A stretch of 64,000 nt of DNA from Trichothecium roseum. Taxonomy: Eukaryota; Ascomycota; Sordariomycetes; Hypocreales. The translations under genes and the position numbers were made by a program. Positions 12,953 to 28,189 of the stretch are shown one piece after another (the first letter of the stretch is position 1; the number at the start of each line of letters is the position of its first letter). The notes below the pieces were generated by a model. It was not told where the DNA came from. It worked only from the letters and a program-made list of their open reading frames with translations, and ran no database searches. Where the stretch lies: contig CM047943.1 in NCBI GenBank assembly GCA_026184415.1, positions 992,001 through 1,056,000 on the forward strand. The letters run 5' to 3'.

Positions 12953-15012
12953 TAGCTTATATATAAAACTATATAATAATTATTAAAACTTATATATAAG
13001 TAATTATTAAATAGAAAATATTAAACTTTAAAAGATATTAGTATATTTATATATAAATTAAATCGTATCGTTAGTAAGACCTTATATAGAAATCTAATTA
13101 ATATATAGTATTAAAGTAAGCGGTATATTTAAGAATTTTAATTATAAAGTAATTATAGGAAAATCGACCTAACAAAGAATAATATAATAGTTAATTAATT
13201 AACTATAAATTATATTCTAAACTAATAAAAATTAAATATTATTAAGATAAGAATATAATATATTTAGTTATTATAAATAATATTATACTTTCTTAATTAA
13301 AAATATATATAAAAAGAATAATATGAAAATTAAGAAATATATTATTTATATTATTATAAAATTTAATTTATAATTTAATTTCAAATTATTTTTATATATT
13401 TATATTATATTATTTAAAGACACTGATTTATTATATAATATTATTTAGTATATATATATCTTACTTTTCCCTTACTTCTTATATCTTATATTTTATTATA
13501 CTAGCCCCTAACGTAAAAGTTTAACTAATACGTCTAAGATATATATATATACTTCTTTATTAGTTATTATATATATATATATATATTTATTCTATTGAGT
13601 TTAAAGTTATTTAATATTATTAGTATAATTCATTTTATATAAGTAAAATAGAATAACTATAACTTAAGGCTTTTATATATATTTTATAAATAGTAATATT
13701 AGTAACTAATTAACGTTAATAACAAAAATATAGTTATTTAGAAAGATAGATATATATAATAGTTTTAAATAATATGTATAATTATATATAAGTAATAATA
13801 TATAGAAGTATACCTTAATAAAAACATATACATCTTATCAAGACATCTTAATATTTAAGTTAAAACATATAAGCTTAAGGCCGCATAAAAGAAGTACGAG
13901 AAATAGGGAAAAGCTATAATACTATAGTTCGACGCTAAGATGTCTAAACTAAGATATATAATAAAGGTATGTACTACTTTAAAGAAAAGAGTCTAAGTAA
14001 GACCTAATATAGTAACACTATGAGAAAATATAAAATCCCTTATCGCATAAATAAACTGGAAATTTATATAAAATATTTACTTTAATTAAGGTAATAAATA
14101 ATATTAATATACAATTATAATCTTAAAAAAGTACTATTAATTTATATTGAAATCATAAAAGATATATAATATAGTATATTAGTATTATATATAAATATAA
14201 TAGAAAAAAAACTAAATATAATAATAAAAGCTCTAAAAATATATTAATTAATATATTTATAAATTATTATTATAAAATATATTAAAATTAAATAACTAAT
14301 GTTTTATTTAAATTAAATTACAACTTAATAAAATAAATATTAGAAATAATAAGAAACTACTATATAATTAAATAATAATTTAAAATTATATTAAATAATA
14401 AAAAGTTAATTAAATATATATTATAATATTAATAAATAATTATTAAATAATTACTAAATATATTATAAAACTAATTAAAAGATTAAATAAAATGAATAAA
14501 ATTTAACTTAAATTATAAATATAAATATAATTATAAAACTTAATATTAATTTAATTATTTTTTAAAAATAATTATTTTTTTACTTTTAATATAGCTTAAG
14601 GTAAAATTTTAAATAAAAAGTTAATACTTAAAGAATAATTATAAGTAAGTTTATTATAGCGGTATTTTTAAAATGAATAAAAATAAAAACTTATATATTA
14701 ACAATAATAAAGGCACTAATTAAAAAAAGTATATAACTTTTTTTAAATAATAATTAATAATTTAATAATAATTAGTATATATATTTATATATAGATAACT
14801 TCTTTAGATTATTTCTATAAGATATTTTTAATAATAGACTTATAAATTAATAAAAATTCTAACTTTATATAATTAAATATATAATTTATTCTTCTCGTAA
14901 TATAAGATTAATAAAATATAAGATTAAGAATATTTATAAGTATATAAAACTAATAAATATAAAAGTTATAAATAAAGAATAGAAATTAGTTAATAAAGGT
15001 AATAATATAAAC

Positions 15013-15085
15013 TATTAAATTAATAGTGTAAGGTATTAAATTAATAGTGTAAGGTATTAAATTAATAGTGTAAGGTATTAAATTA
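15013..15085. repeat. 21-bp tandem repeat, about 3.5 copies
   Basis: Three exact head-to-tail copies of a 21-bp unit at 15013, 15034 and 15055, each starting TATTAAATTAATAG and ending TGTAAGG, followed by a 10-bp partial copy. Exact identity inside a heavily mutated block points to a recent array expansion after RIP. Confidence 0.85.
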
Positions 15086-16911
15086 AAAGTTAATAAGAAC
15101 TTAATTCAAGCCTTAAAGCTTAGAATTAAACCGCGATATTAAACAAAAAACTTAAAGTAAAGGAATATTCAATAAGTTAATATTAAAAATAAATATATGA
15201 AAGGTCAAGCTTAAATGAAAAAGGAATATATTAGTAATAAATAATAAGGATATAATATTCATTACTACTTAAACTAACGTTATTCATAGATAAAATATAT
15301 AAAAAGTATAGTTCCCGAAATTTATATATTAAAAGACTACTTTATTAAATAAAGTTAATAAGAACAGGGCGAATAAAGCATATATAAATATAAATAGTAT
15401 AAAACTCTATAAATATAATAAGAAAATCAAGAAAGGGTTTTAATTAATAATAGTTCTTCCCTCTCAAATAAAAAAACTAAAGATTAAAATAAACTATTAA
15501 TAACTAATATTAAATATTATACGGTAAGTAACTACTTTCGTAATAATCTTATAGTTATATTAAGAACAAATATTAACCTATAAGTAGTAAATATAATATA
15601 GGATTTATGATTCAATATTATAACCTACCGTATACTTATAGAGATAGTTATATATATATTACCTAATATTCGCGCTATTACTTTTTATCTAATATGCTAC
15701 TTCTATATTTATTATAATAGCTCTATATTGAAGGTTAATTAACTTATATAATAAATATATAAATATTGGATATTTTGAAATATATATATACATAAAATCT
15801 ATTATAATAAATTAAAAATAAAAATATATAAAGTAATAAAATTACTATAACTTAAATAATAAGATTATAAAATAGCTTTTCTTATTAATAATAACTTTTA
15901 TATTTAAATAAGCTAAAAAAAACTTAATATAAATAATTATAATAATATATATATAAATTAGTTATCACTTTTTTAAAAGAATAACTATTATAATTTTATT
16001 TAATGTTAATTAATAGCTTTATATTATTATACTTCTTAATTATAAAGCTTTATATATTTTTTTAGTATTTATAAGTAATTCTTAACTTCTATTTATTATA
16101 TTATATATAGTTATTTCTTTAAAAAACTTAATATAGTAGTTTTACTTTACGTAAATACTTATTAAGCTTTTTTATTAACTTTTAAATAATTATTATATTC
16201 TTACTCTTTTATAATAATATATAAGTATATAATTTTTTATATATATAAATATTAAACTTATATTATAGTATTTTATATTTACTATTAAAATATATAAATA
16301 TTAAACCTATATTATAGTACTTGATATTTATAATATATATATATAAATATATTTAATAATTTACCTTTATATATATTTTAATCCCTTATTTATAAAATTC
16401 TTTTAAATATATATATATATATATATAACTTATATAAGTTCTAAACTTATTTCTTATATCTTATAAATAAATTTAATTACCTTATATACTATATTATATT
16501 ATATAATCTATTACTACTAATATAATACTTATTATAAAACTCATATATTAATTTAAATTCTTATAAGACTTAGTGAAAATATTATTATAAATAACCTGGT
16601 ATATTCTTAACTAGCTAGGAATATAAGTAAAACTTATGTTTATAATTTAAAATAATAACAACTTTTAATTAAAATATAATTAAGTTTGTTATGATAATTT
16701 ATTTTAATAATATAAAAGAATAAAAATAAGTAAGGTTATAGATACACTATAAACATAATTATTAAACTAATTTAGATTAATATACTAAAAAGACAAGAGG
16801 GCTTTAATTTAATTATATAATATAAAATAGTTATAATATTTTATTTAAAGTTAAAATATATTTATAAGGCTTATAGATTTAATTATTATATTATATAGTT
16901 TAAAAAAACAT

Positions 16912-16912
<1 letters not shown>

Positions 16913-16946
<34 letters not shown>
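16913..16946. repeat. (AAT)n microsatellite
   Basis: Run of about eleven ATA/AAT triplets within the AT block. Confidence 0.85.
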
Positions 16947-16947
<1 letters not shown>

Positions 16948-19900
16948 TAATATAATATTTATAAATTAATATTAAAGATTTTTAGTTTTTATTATATATT
17001 TCTTATATAATACTAATTGTAAAAAGTAACTTAACCCTATTTATTATTAGTTCATTATATAATAAAGATATAAGATATATACTACTCTTAATAATATTAT
17101 AAATATATAAAGTTAGAATAATTATGTACTAATTATGTTATATATAGATATATATATATATTTGTATAAATGCTAGATAATAACCTTATAGGTATTAAAA
17201 AGTAATAATAATTAATATACTACCCCGTCGAACGAGAGTAATAGCGCGAGAGCGAATGAAATTAATATAAACAACGACGACACGGAAAACTTACGGGCAC
17301 GATAAAATAACTAAAAGGGGGTTTTTACTAGTAATAGTTTTTCTATTTGTAAGTGTAAAATATAGTTTAAATACTATAAGTAACTACTAGTAACCAGCGT
17401 AGAGTAAGTAAATAAATAAATGATAATAATTAGTATTTAAAATATAAATAATTAATAATTAATATACATTTTATAATAATAGAAACAGAAATAGAAGTAA
17501 TATTTATATATTTAAAAGTAAACGTTCTTTTTATTAATTTTAATATTATATATGTTAAAAAAAATACTTTTTAATGTCTTTAATACTTTTAAATATATTC
17601 AGTACTTTTTAATATATTATATATTGATAAAATTTAAGTTCATATTTTTATATTATAAATATTATTATTAAAAATAGTCGTTATATAAGATAGATATTTA
17701 TTATATAAGCTATAACTTTTTCTTATACGCAATATATATTAACTAAAAATATAATTCTTTAATACTATAAATTAGTTTATGATAGCTTCCTTAACTATAG
17801 TAGCTTTTTAATCTTTTTACTATATATATATTAACGTTATTTTTATACCTATCTATTTTAATAACTTAGTATATATAAATAAAAATAGTATTGATATGAT
17901 AAATAATATATTTATAGAAAATATAAATATATTATATTAATTATTATATATTATAAGTATAATATATATATTAAATTATAAAATATATTAAACTTAAACT
18001 ATTTTGTAAATAATTATAAGCTTAATTTATATAATTTCTAATACTATATAGCATACTTTCTAGTAAAATATAATACTTAAATAATATCTTTAATATAAAT
18101 ATATATAAGTTTTATTTACAGCCTTATTACGTATTTATTTTATATAATAACTTTTATAGTAATATTTAAATTAGTAATAGTTTTATCTAATTATATAAAA
18201 TATATCTAATTATTTAGTACTTAATTTTAATAAGCTTAATTATATTTAATTATTTATTTTTAATAACTTTATATTTTAATGACTTTATATTTTAATTTAA
18301 CTTTCTTTTAGAATTTCTTTCTATTTTATTATATAATTATTTCTAAATATAAGCTCTCTATAATTAAAGTTAATATTAATATTAATATATATATTCTTTG
18401 ACTATAAGAATATATAATATATATCTAAATTATATCTTTAATCTTCTTTTATAATTTAATTAGTTAGTTATAAGGCATTTATTATTTATTTATTATATAG
18501 CTTAAGAATATATATATTAAAACTAAGGCTGTAGTTAATAACTTTATAAATTATATTGTAAATCTTTATTACTTGTAGCTTAATTTATATTAATAGTTAC
18601 TTAGCGCATACTTTAGTTACCAACGTAATAATCTATATCCTAGGCTATTTTACTTACATTATATTCCTCGTAGTAGCTTTTATTTTTAAGTTTCTCGGAA
18701 GAAGTGTCTTTTATTATTAAAGCCCTAATAGTAATATTAATATAAAAAGCGTAAACTAATAACTATAAGATTAAAACAAGATATATAGATTATATTAGGC
18801 TCGTTATACTTTATAAATACGCCTACTAACGAATACTCTTAATATTTACTTATTTATAAATTTGATACGATGTATAGTTTTATTATACTAAAATATTTTT
18901 ATTATAATTATTTATATATTATTTATAATTGTAAAGCTTTTATATAGTTATTCTTTCTTGAATATATTTATATATATAAATATATTGTTATAAATAAAAG
19001 CTACTTAAAATAACCTAACTCTAAGCTTATTAATAGCCTACCGTATAGTATATTTATAAATTATCTTTTTCTAGTTAGTTATTGTAATTTAATACTACTT
19101 TATTTATTACTTTCGATATTATTATTATTTATGTATTAATTTTATTTGTAAATATTATAATCAAGGGCGTTGTTAATTAATACGCATGTTACCTTATTCG
19201 CCTTAAGGTAGCTTTTTGTATATTCCTCTACTATACTTAACGCCTTATCTTAATCGCGTTATAACTTAAGAAATAGCCTACCGTTAGGTTTAATAATACT
19301 ATATATTTATATAAGTACATATAATCTTATTTTAATTATTAAAGTTATATTTTAATACCTTATTTTATGAAATTATTACCGCTTGGCCCTAAGGCTGCTA
19401 CGAGTAAGAGTAGGTTATATCTTTACATTACTTCAGGAAGACGTTCTATATATGTTTTAATAACTTACGAGGTTCTATTTTTTTTATTATAACGCAAGGT
19501 CACTATTAATATATACTTCGGGCTCTAACTGTTTATAATAATTTCAAATTTCTTCTTACATATAAAAAAGAATTTAACTATATACCTTACTACGTAGTTA
19601 ACTATCTCTCTAAGTATATAACTTATTATTTATCTTCGGTCTCCTCTTAGTTAAAGGATTACTTTATAGACAATACACTTATTAAAAATAAAAATAAAAA
19701 TAGCTATATTTCTTTTAACATTAATATATTTAAGTACGAATTTGATGTTTAATATATAATATAATTACATATTTACTAAATTCCGTAGTATTATATTAGT
19801 AATAAAACTTTTACGTATATAAATATATTTTAAATATAAGTTTATTAAAGCTTAGATAAGATACTAAAATATAATATATATATAATTAGTAAAATTAATT

Positions 19901-20929
19901 TTAATGTATTATAATTTTAAAGTTTATAAAAAGCTATAACTTAATGGAAAACAATAATCTTAAGCTCTAACTTATAAGGATATTATTATTATAATAATTA
20001 GGTTAAGTTATTATTAATTTTTATATTACTATTAATAATATAATTTATAACCTTCAAGTAAAATAAATATTATAATAGCCTTTTGGAAATTTAGTATTAT
20101 TGATATTAGTTACTATATATTATTATAATATAAAAAGTTTTTATAATTAAAATAACACCCTTATTATAAAAGCTATTAATAAGAGTAGTTAATATTATAA
20201 TAAATAATAATATTAATACAAACCTAGCTAATTTATCATAGGTTAAGCTTAATAAGATATATTTGAAAATATATAAGTTAATAGAAAATCGATAGATTTA
20301 ATAAACGTTTTAACCTTGAAAGATAGGTAGCTATATATTTTCTTATAAGAAATTAAGTCGGTTTAAAATAAAAAAAAAGATATTTTTATATTTATACCGC
20401 GAATTTTAATTAATATTATAAAAACGGCTTTTTTATATAAAGTTATTATTTTATCCTAAGTAAATTAATACTATTAATTAAGACTGAATTAAAATTATAA
20501 AATAATAATAAAATTTAAATATTATAAAAGTATTTTAAATATAAATATTATTTAATATTATTATAAAAAAAAGAATTATTTAATATATATATTTAGAATT
20601 TAATATACTTATTTTTAAGTTAAAAGTATATAGTTATTATTATTTATTTTTAGGATTTAGTCTTTTTTTATATTTAAAAGGGAAAAACTATTACTAGTTA
20701 AAAAACTCTTTTCCTTACCTTATAATATTTATAAATTTTTAATATTATATAAATTTATTTCGAATTTATTTCGCTCTCCCGTTTTTCCTTTCAATTAATA
20801 AGGTAGTTATATATATTAAGAAATATACGTCTTTAATATTTTATCTATAGATAAAATTAATTTAGGTTTTATAAAGTAATATATTACTTTATTATATAGG
20901 CTTACCTTTTTATTTCTTTATATTTAATT

Positions 20930-21400
20930 TTACTTTTTTAATAATAGGTTATTTTTATTTTTTTTTATCTAATATTATATTTTTATCTTAACTTCCAAAG
21001 CCTCGATTAACTTCTAGCTAACTTTTAACTTAATTACTTATATTATTAAATTTATTAATTTAACTAATTTAATCAACCGGGCTTTATTTCTTTATTTATA
21101 AAGCTCTTTTTTATATTTTCTTTATATTAGCTTTTATAAATTTATTTTTTCCGGCCCTTAATTATTTATATTATATCATTTTTATTATAGTTATTAAAAT
21201 TTCTCGCCTTATTATAATATCTTATAACCCTTAATTAATTCCGGTAATATTTAATCTTTATTAATATTTATAATTTTTTATTAATAATATAATATTATTT
21301 TTATATTTATATTTATTCTATATTTAATTTATTTATTATTTATTACTTAATTTAATTTAATCTTAATGTTTTTTATATTATTTTGGTTATATTTACCGGT
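20930..21400 (-). repeat. Dispersed repeat, copy B (left arm of an inverted pair)
   Basis: Read on the minus strand this matches copies A and C. Landmarks on the plus strand are ATATTTTTATCTTAAC near 20977, ACTTAATTACTTATATTATT near 21029, TTTTCCGGCCC near 21147 and ATAATATCTTATAACCC near 21213. It faces copy C, so the two form an imperfect inverted repeat of several hundred bases with a midpoint near 21.5 kb. It is more AT-converted than C. Confidence 0.6.
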
Positions 21401-21539
21401 ATCGCTATTAAAAATGTAAATAAAATTATATTTATACCCGCCTTTAACTTAATGTTTTAGTAATATTATATTAAGTTTATTTATAATTAATAAAAAATTA
21501 CTTAAAAACTATATTAGTTATTATTATAATTAAAAAGTT

Positions 21540-22065
21540 ATTAGAGACGATACGGAAGGCGCGGAGAATTAGCGGAGAACGGGTAGAGACGAATGGAAAC
21601 GAAGAATAGATAGGGCACAGAATAGGTGCGGAGGGGGCGCGGAGCGGGAACGGGAATAAGCACGGGGTAATATAACTAATAAAAAGAATTATAAAATTTA
21701 TTACAAAATCTGAAATTATTAAAACCACCCGGGTACTATTAAATACTATAATAAAACGACGAAATACAATAAACGCGGTAAAGGTAGGTAAGATATACGG
21801 GATTAGGTAAAGGCGGGAAAAAAGGGAAACTTATAGAAGTTAATAAATATAAAGAAAGAAAAAAAAGAAATTTGTAAAGAAAAAAATAAGTCCTAATTAA
21901 TTAGATTAATTATATTAGTAAATTTAATAACGTAAGTAATTAAATTAAAAATTAGTTAAAAATTCGGGTAAGGCTTTAAAGGTTAAGATAAAAATATAGT
22001 ATTAAATAAAAAATAAGGCGGGCCGCGATAAAAAGGTAGAATTGAATATAAGAGAGTAAGGAAGT
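21540..22065 (+). repeat. Dispersed repeat, copy C (right arm), with a G-rich island
   Basis: The least mutated copy. Positions 21540-21680 are purine-rich, with words such as GGCGCGGAG and GGAGGGGGCGCGG, while CpA and TpG are nearly absent. Positions 21790-22065 pair with the reverse complement of copy B: TTAAGATAAAAATATAG near 21989 matches B at 20977. A 76-codon minus-strand frame (21498-21728) over the island encodes a low-complexity hydrophobic chain and is not credible as a gene. Confidence 0.6.
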
Positions 22066-25000
22066 AACTATTAAAAATATATATTAATAATTAATATAAA
22101 ATAAATAATAATTAAAAAGCTTAAACTTATTTTTAGTTTTTTAAATTATTCTGCTTAAATAAATATATTATATAATAATATATTAAGTTTTTCATATTTT
22201 ATATTAATAATTATAAGCTTAAATATTTCTATTTATAATTATTATATTTTTATTAAAAATAATTATATTATATATATATATTATTTTTATATTTAAATTT
22301 TATAGTTTTTTATTAGTATTTACTTTATTTTACTTTTATAATTATTTTATAATTATATAAACACTTTTATACATTTAATTTATTTATTAAGTTTTTTAAT
22401 ATAAATATATACTTAACTTTTATTAGCTTTTATATTAATTTTGTAAATTAAATATTAAAAATATTTTATTATTAAGGCGGCGAAAGATTTTCTTTTCTTT
22501 TATATATTATATTTATTACCTTACTAGCTAAAATATGAATAAGGCTATATCAGGTATATAGCTTAAACCCGCGACTTTATTTATAGTTTATTAATTATAT
22601 TTTTTTCCTTAAAAATTAAATAAGTTTTTATAATTTAAAGTTTTTTAATAAGTTTAATAGAAATAACAATAAAAAGATAATATTAAAATAATAATAGAAA
22701 GAAGATATTTTTATATTAAGTAATTAAATTTATGTAAGCTTTTTATAATACTTTTTATATATTTATAACTTAAGTTTTAGTTTTATTCTTTATTTTTTTA
22801 AGGCCTTTTTAATTATATTATATATTTAATAATTCTTTATTAATATACTTATTTATAGTTCATTTAATTATCTACTTTATATATATATATATTCAATATA
22901 ATATCTATTTAAATCTTATTCATTTTTATTTCATATTAATATTTATTTTACTTTTTATTCGGTTATATTATATTAATATAATAAATATCAAGTTAATAAA
23001 TATTATATAAAACTTTTTATTATGTTTTATAATTTTTTATTATTTAACGCCGTTATAATATCCGCTTAATTTTATAATAATATTTTTATTATTTTAAGTA
23101 ATAATCTTTTAATAACTTATTATAGAATAATATATGTTTTCTAGGTCTTAGTTATATAAATATAAAAGTATAAATATATTAAAAACTTAATAATTAAAGA
23201 AAACCCTTTATAGTTTTATTTTACTTATTTTTATCTATATTAAAAAAGCTTTTATATGTTCGTAATTATTTATAATTTTCTTTTTTTATATAACTATTTT
23301 AATTTACTATATATATACTATTACCCCTTAGTTCTATATTATTATTTCTTTAGCTTTATATTTATTATTTATACTCTATATAAGTTATATAAAAATAATT
23401 TTACCGGTATATTTTTTATATAAAAATTATATATATATATATTTGAATATCTAGGTTATTTCAACTTTTATATTTTATATTATATATAAATAAAAACTTT
23501 TATTAAATATTATTTTATTTATTTTTCTAATAATATATAAATTTAAAAAAAAAAGAAATGTATATTAAAATATTTTATCGGGGTAGTTTTATAAGCTCTT
23601 ATAATAGTATATAAGTAATTTAACTAATATATTATTAAAACTTTTATTAGCTTTCTTAACTTTTCGCTTATAAAATTTAAATATATAACGCCGGTATAAT
23701 ATATTATATATACCTTAATAATATAAGTATAAATTAATTAAGCTTTTTCGAGGCTATATCCTGATATTAATATTATTATTTTAATTAGAGTTAATATTTC
23801 TCTCTTTAGTTTTATTTTTAACTTGATAATATATTTTCTTTTTTGAAATAAAAATATAATAATTTTATTTATAAACTAAAACTTAATTTAAAAAATTATC
23901 TTTATTATAATATTAAGTAACTTTTTAGATAAAATAAAATTAAAAATCTTTTTTATATTAACTTAGATATAAAAAATATTTATTTATTTGCTTAACTTAT
24001 TTATACCGTTTTATAATATAATATAATAGCGGCCTCGGTAAATTTATTTACCTTATTTCTTATTTATATTTTTTATAAAAGCCTTTTTATCTTTCTTATA
24101 ATAATTATCTAGCTTTTTATTATTTTCTCGATAATTTTATTAGTAATATTAAAAAGGGATATTAACTTTTAGCCTTTAATTATTTCTTTTACCGAAGGTT
24201 TTTACTAACTCTTTAAAATACCGCTATAATTATATATTAATATTATTATAAGAAATATTTTATTCGAGGCTTATAATAATAAATATAATAGTTTAGCTAA
24301 GGGCTTATTGTATTACTTTAAAAAGCCGGTAAGAACCTTATTTACCCCGGGCATCTTTTAATTATATATAAAATTTCTTTTATTATTACCTCGGAGTTAA
24401 TATATAATTATTAATATTTTTTTAAAAACAAAGCTTATTATAAATATTTTATTTTAAAGTTAAAACTTATTACTTTACCTCTTTTATATAAATTTATATT
24501 GTTGTTAATTCTTAAGCTTATTTCTTTATGATTTATACTTACTACTCGTTATTTATAATATTATAAATGAGCATTTTTAATTTTTAATTACATAGTTTAA
24601 TTTTAAATCTGCCTTATTTGTTTTAATTAAACTCGTAAAAAAAATTTTAAATATTTAATAAACCTTTTCGCCCTTTTAATAATTATTACTTTAATTCTAC
24701 TTATTTATTGTTCTTTCTTCTTTTTATATATTTATAGTATTTAATATAAAGTTATTATAATAATAATATAATAAATAAAGTATATTTATTATTTATTTAA
24801 TTAAGGTATTATATTATTAAATATTATAAACTTATACATAAGTAAATTAAAGGCCTTAACTAAGCCTTATTTAATTTATATTTTATTTTATTTATTTTTA
24901 TTTATAATATTATATAAATAAATAACAAAATAAAATATAAATTAAGTTTATTATATCTCGCGTTATATATTATTATTATTATATACAAGGTTTATTATAT

Positions 25001-27021
25001 TATTTTCTTATTATTATATAATTTAATTATAATTTTTATTTTCGTAAGAAATTATATATAGCTTTTTCTTTAAGTCTTTTTCCTATTTAATACTCCCACC
25101 GGTTTCTTTTTAAGTTTGCTTTAAGGTTAGCTTTATTTTTCATTAGAAATCTTTATTTATTATTTATTATTTTAATTAAGTTAAGAATCTTTTCAACTTA
25201 TAAAAAAAGAACTTTCTTTTATATAGTTTTAATGTAACTTAATTATAGGGTATTCTAATATAAAATATTTATATATTTCATGATATTTATAACAATTTAC
25301 TTATAATTCCTTATATTTATCTTACTACCCCGTCGGGTATAATAACGGTGATTTAACTATATATATTCTAGTATTTCTTATTTTTAAAAATTTTCTTATT
25401 TTATTAAGTTCATTTTAAGTTTATCTTAGGTTCGGTATAATATTATTATTAGCTTAATTCTCTAACTTAGTCTCGTTTTAACTATATTTATTATCTATAT
25501 TAATATTATTTTCTACGCCGCCGTCGCTAAAGTATGCCGGTATTATATAAATATACTCTCGGGGTAATAAATTTAAAATATAAAAAATTTTTGTATTTAT
25601 TATATTATATAGGCTTATATTCATATTGAATATATATTAAAAGGCTTTTAAAAGCATATATTAATATCTAAATTTAATTATTCTTATAGTTTTTTCAATT
25701 AATATTATTTTTTTAATTTTAAAAGGTTTAATTAATTAACTTTTATTTTATTTTATTTTAAATAAATTAAGATTTTTATATATTTCTATATAATAATTAT
25801 AATATAAATTAAATTATAAATTTAAAATATTACTTATAACATATTATTATATAATATATATAAATAATTAAAATATACTGATTATTATAATTATTATAAT
25901 TATTAAATAATATATTAATATATATATATATATATTATTTATTTAATTTAAAATATATTATAACGTTTTTAATAAATTATAGAAAGCTATATATAAACTT
26001 ATTAAATTAAATTAACTTAAAACCCAAAAATATATATATTGTATTTATATAAATTATATTTTTTAAAAATATTATAAATTAAATATAAAATCTCTACTAT
26101 GTAATATATATTTAAGAATTTTAACCTTATTTGTTATTTATATAACTTAATATTATATATAATATATAGAATACTAGCTTTATATTTATTTTAATAACGG
26201 TTAAAATTTATATATTAGTTCTAACTTTAAATATCTTAATAATAATATTTTTAGACGTATTAAGTATCTTTAATTATTAGTATAAATGTTAAGTCTTTAT
26301 AATAATACTTTCTAGTTATAAAATATATTAATTAAAATAACTTCCTTTTTTTAAAAAGGTATATAAGTAATATATATATAAATATATATATTAAAAGATA
26401 TATATTATATGAGATAAAAAAAGTAATAACGCTTATAAAATCCGATAGGGAAAAAGATAGATATAATAAAGCGGCCGGTATTAAAAGTAATACGAAAAGA
26501 AGCGTTTTTATTTAAAATTATTAGGTATAAAATTAAGTAAATATATATATTATTTATTTATAGTATTTATTAATAATAAAAAAGCTTAAGAAATATATGT
26601 AAATAAATAAATAAAAATAAAAATAAATTATATAAATTATATAGATTTAATATAAATTTATTATACTAATAATAAAATATTTTAGTAAATTAATTCATAA
26701 TTAATTAACTTATATACATAAGTTATTAATATAAAAGGTAAATATTAAGTTTAAATATATATTATTATAATAAATAATAATTATATATTATAAATTTTTA
26801 TAGCGGATAAGCCTTAAGGCGGCTATAACTAGGTATTAATTTTGTTATTAAATTACTAAAGGAAGAAAGTTCTTTAATTTATTTAATTACTTACGGCGGT
26901 ACTTTTTTATCTTTATAATAAAAGGTAAATTTACTTGTCTAGGCTTCGGCTTAAACCTTTTATAAATTTTATTATATTAAAATATATTATATTAAATACT
27001 TAATAATATAAGTAATATAAT

Positions 27022-27025
<4 letters not shown>

Positions 27026-27059
<34 letters not shown>
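27026..27059. repeat. (TA)n microsatellite
   Basis: About 17 uninterrupted TA units in the AT block. Confidence 0.85.
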
Positions 27060-27065
<6 letters not shown>

Positions 27066-28189
27066 TATTATATAAAATATATTACTAAATATATATTAAT
27101 TTTTAATTATTAATAATTTTTATTATAATATATAATATAATACTTTTATTAATAAAAAATTAATTTTAATTTTTATATTACTATAAAAATAATTATAGAT
27201 TAATAATTAATTACTAAAGACCGAGTCTTTTATTAAATTATAAAAACCCGCTTAATATTTCGAAAATTAGTATACTTAGTATATTATATTACAAGTAAGA
27301 TTACGGGTTTATACTACACGCCTTATTATACGGCCTAGGTCTAGATTTTAGCTCATAGTTTTATAATAATTATAGTATATATAAAAGAAACTCGTAGTTT
27401 TAATAATAAAATATTTTTAATATATTATTTTACTAAAGCTATATCTTATATAGCTTTATATTATATATATTAATTTAAAGAAATAATAAATCCTTATTAT
27501 ATATAAAATATCGCGTTAAAAGCTAAATTTACAGAGACTAATAAGAAATATTATATAATATATTATACTTAAAAGCTTTTAATTATATATATTTATTATT
27601 TTTACTTAAACTTCTTTATTATTTATTACTATAACTATTATAAATAACTATTAAATAAATATTAAATTTAAAATTTAAAAGTTACTTTTATCAATATATA
27701 TATATTAAAAATTAAAAATATAATAATAATAATTTTAAATTAAAATAATAAAATATATAATAAAATATATAATAAAATAAAATAAACCTTATTAATAGTA
27801 TAAGTAAAGATAAATAAATAATATAACTATATATATCTATATATTATTTATTTATTTATTTTTTTAAAAATTATATATTAATTATATATTAATTATATTT
27901 AAAATCTAAGCTTATTATTTATTTTATTATATAAATTTATTTTTTAATTTGTAAAACTTTATGATAAAATATCTTATATAGTTTCTATAGTTTCTATATA
28001 AATAAGTCTTATACTTATTTTTAAATATAAAGATTTTTCTTAATTATATATTTATACTTAATTAAGAAGTTTAAAATAAAAATAAAAACTTTATATTAAA
28101 TAGACATAACTTAAAGATTTAAATAAAAATATAAGTAAGTATATATATATAAAGAAATAAAGTTATTTAAAAAGCTATATATTATTGAA

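Noticed and set aside
21498..21728. 76-codon minus-strand frame, the only long frame in the AT block
   Set aside because: It is a low-complexity hydrophobic chain over a G-rich repeat island; the frame is open because the island kept its G and C, not because it is a gene.
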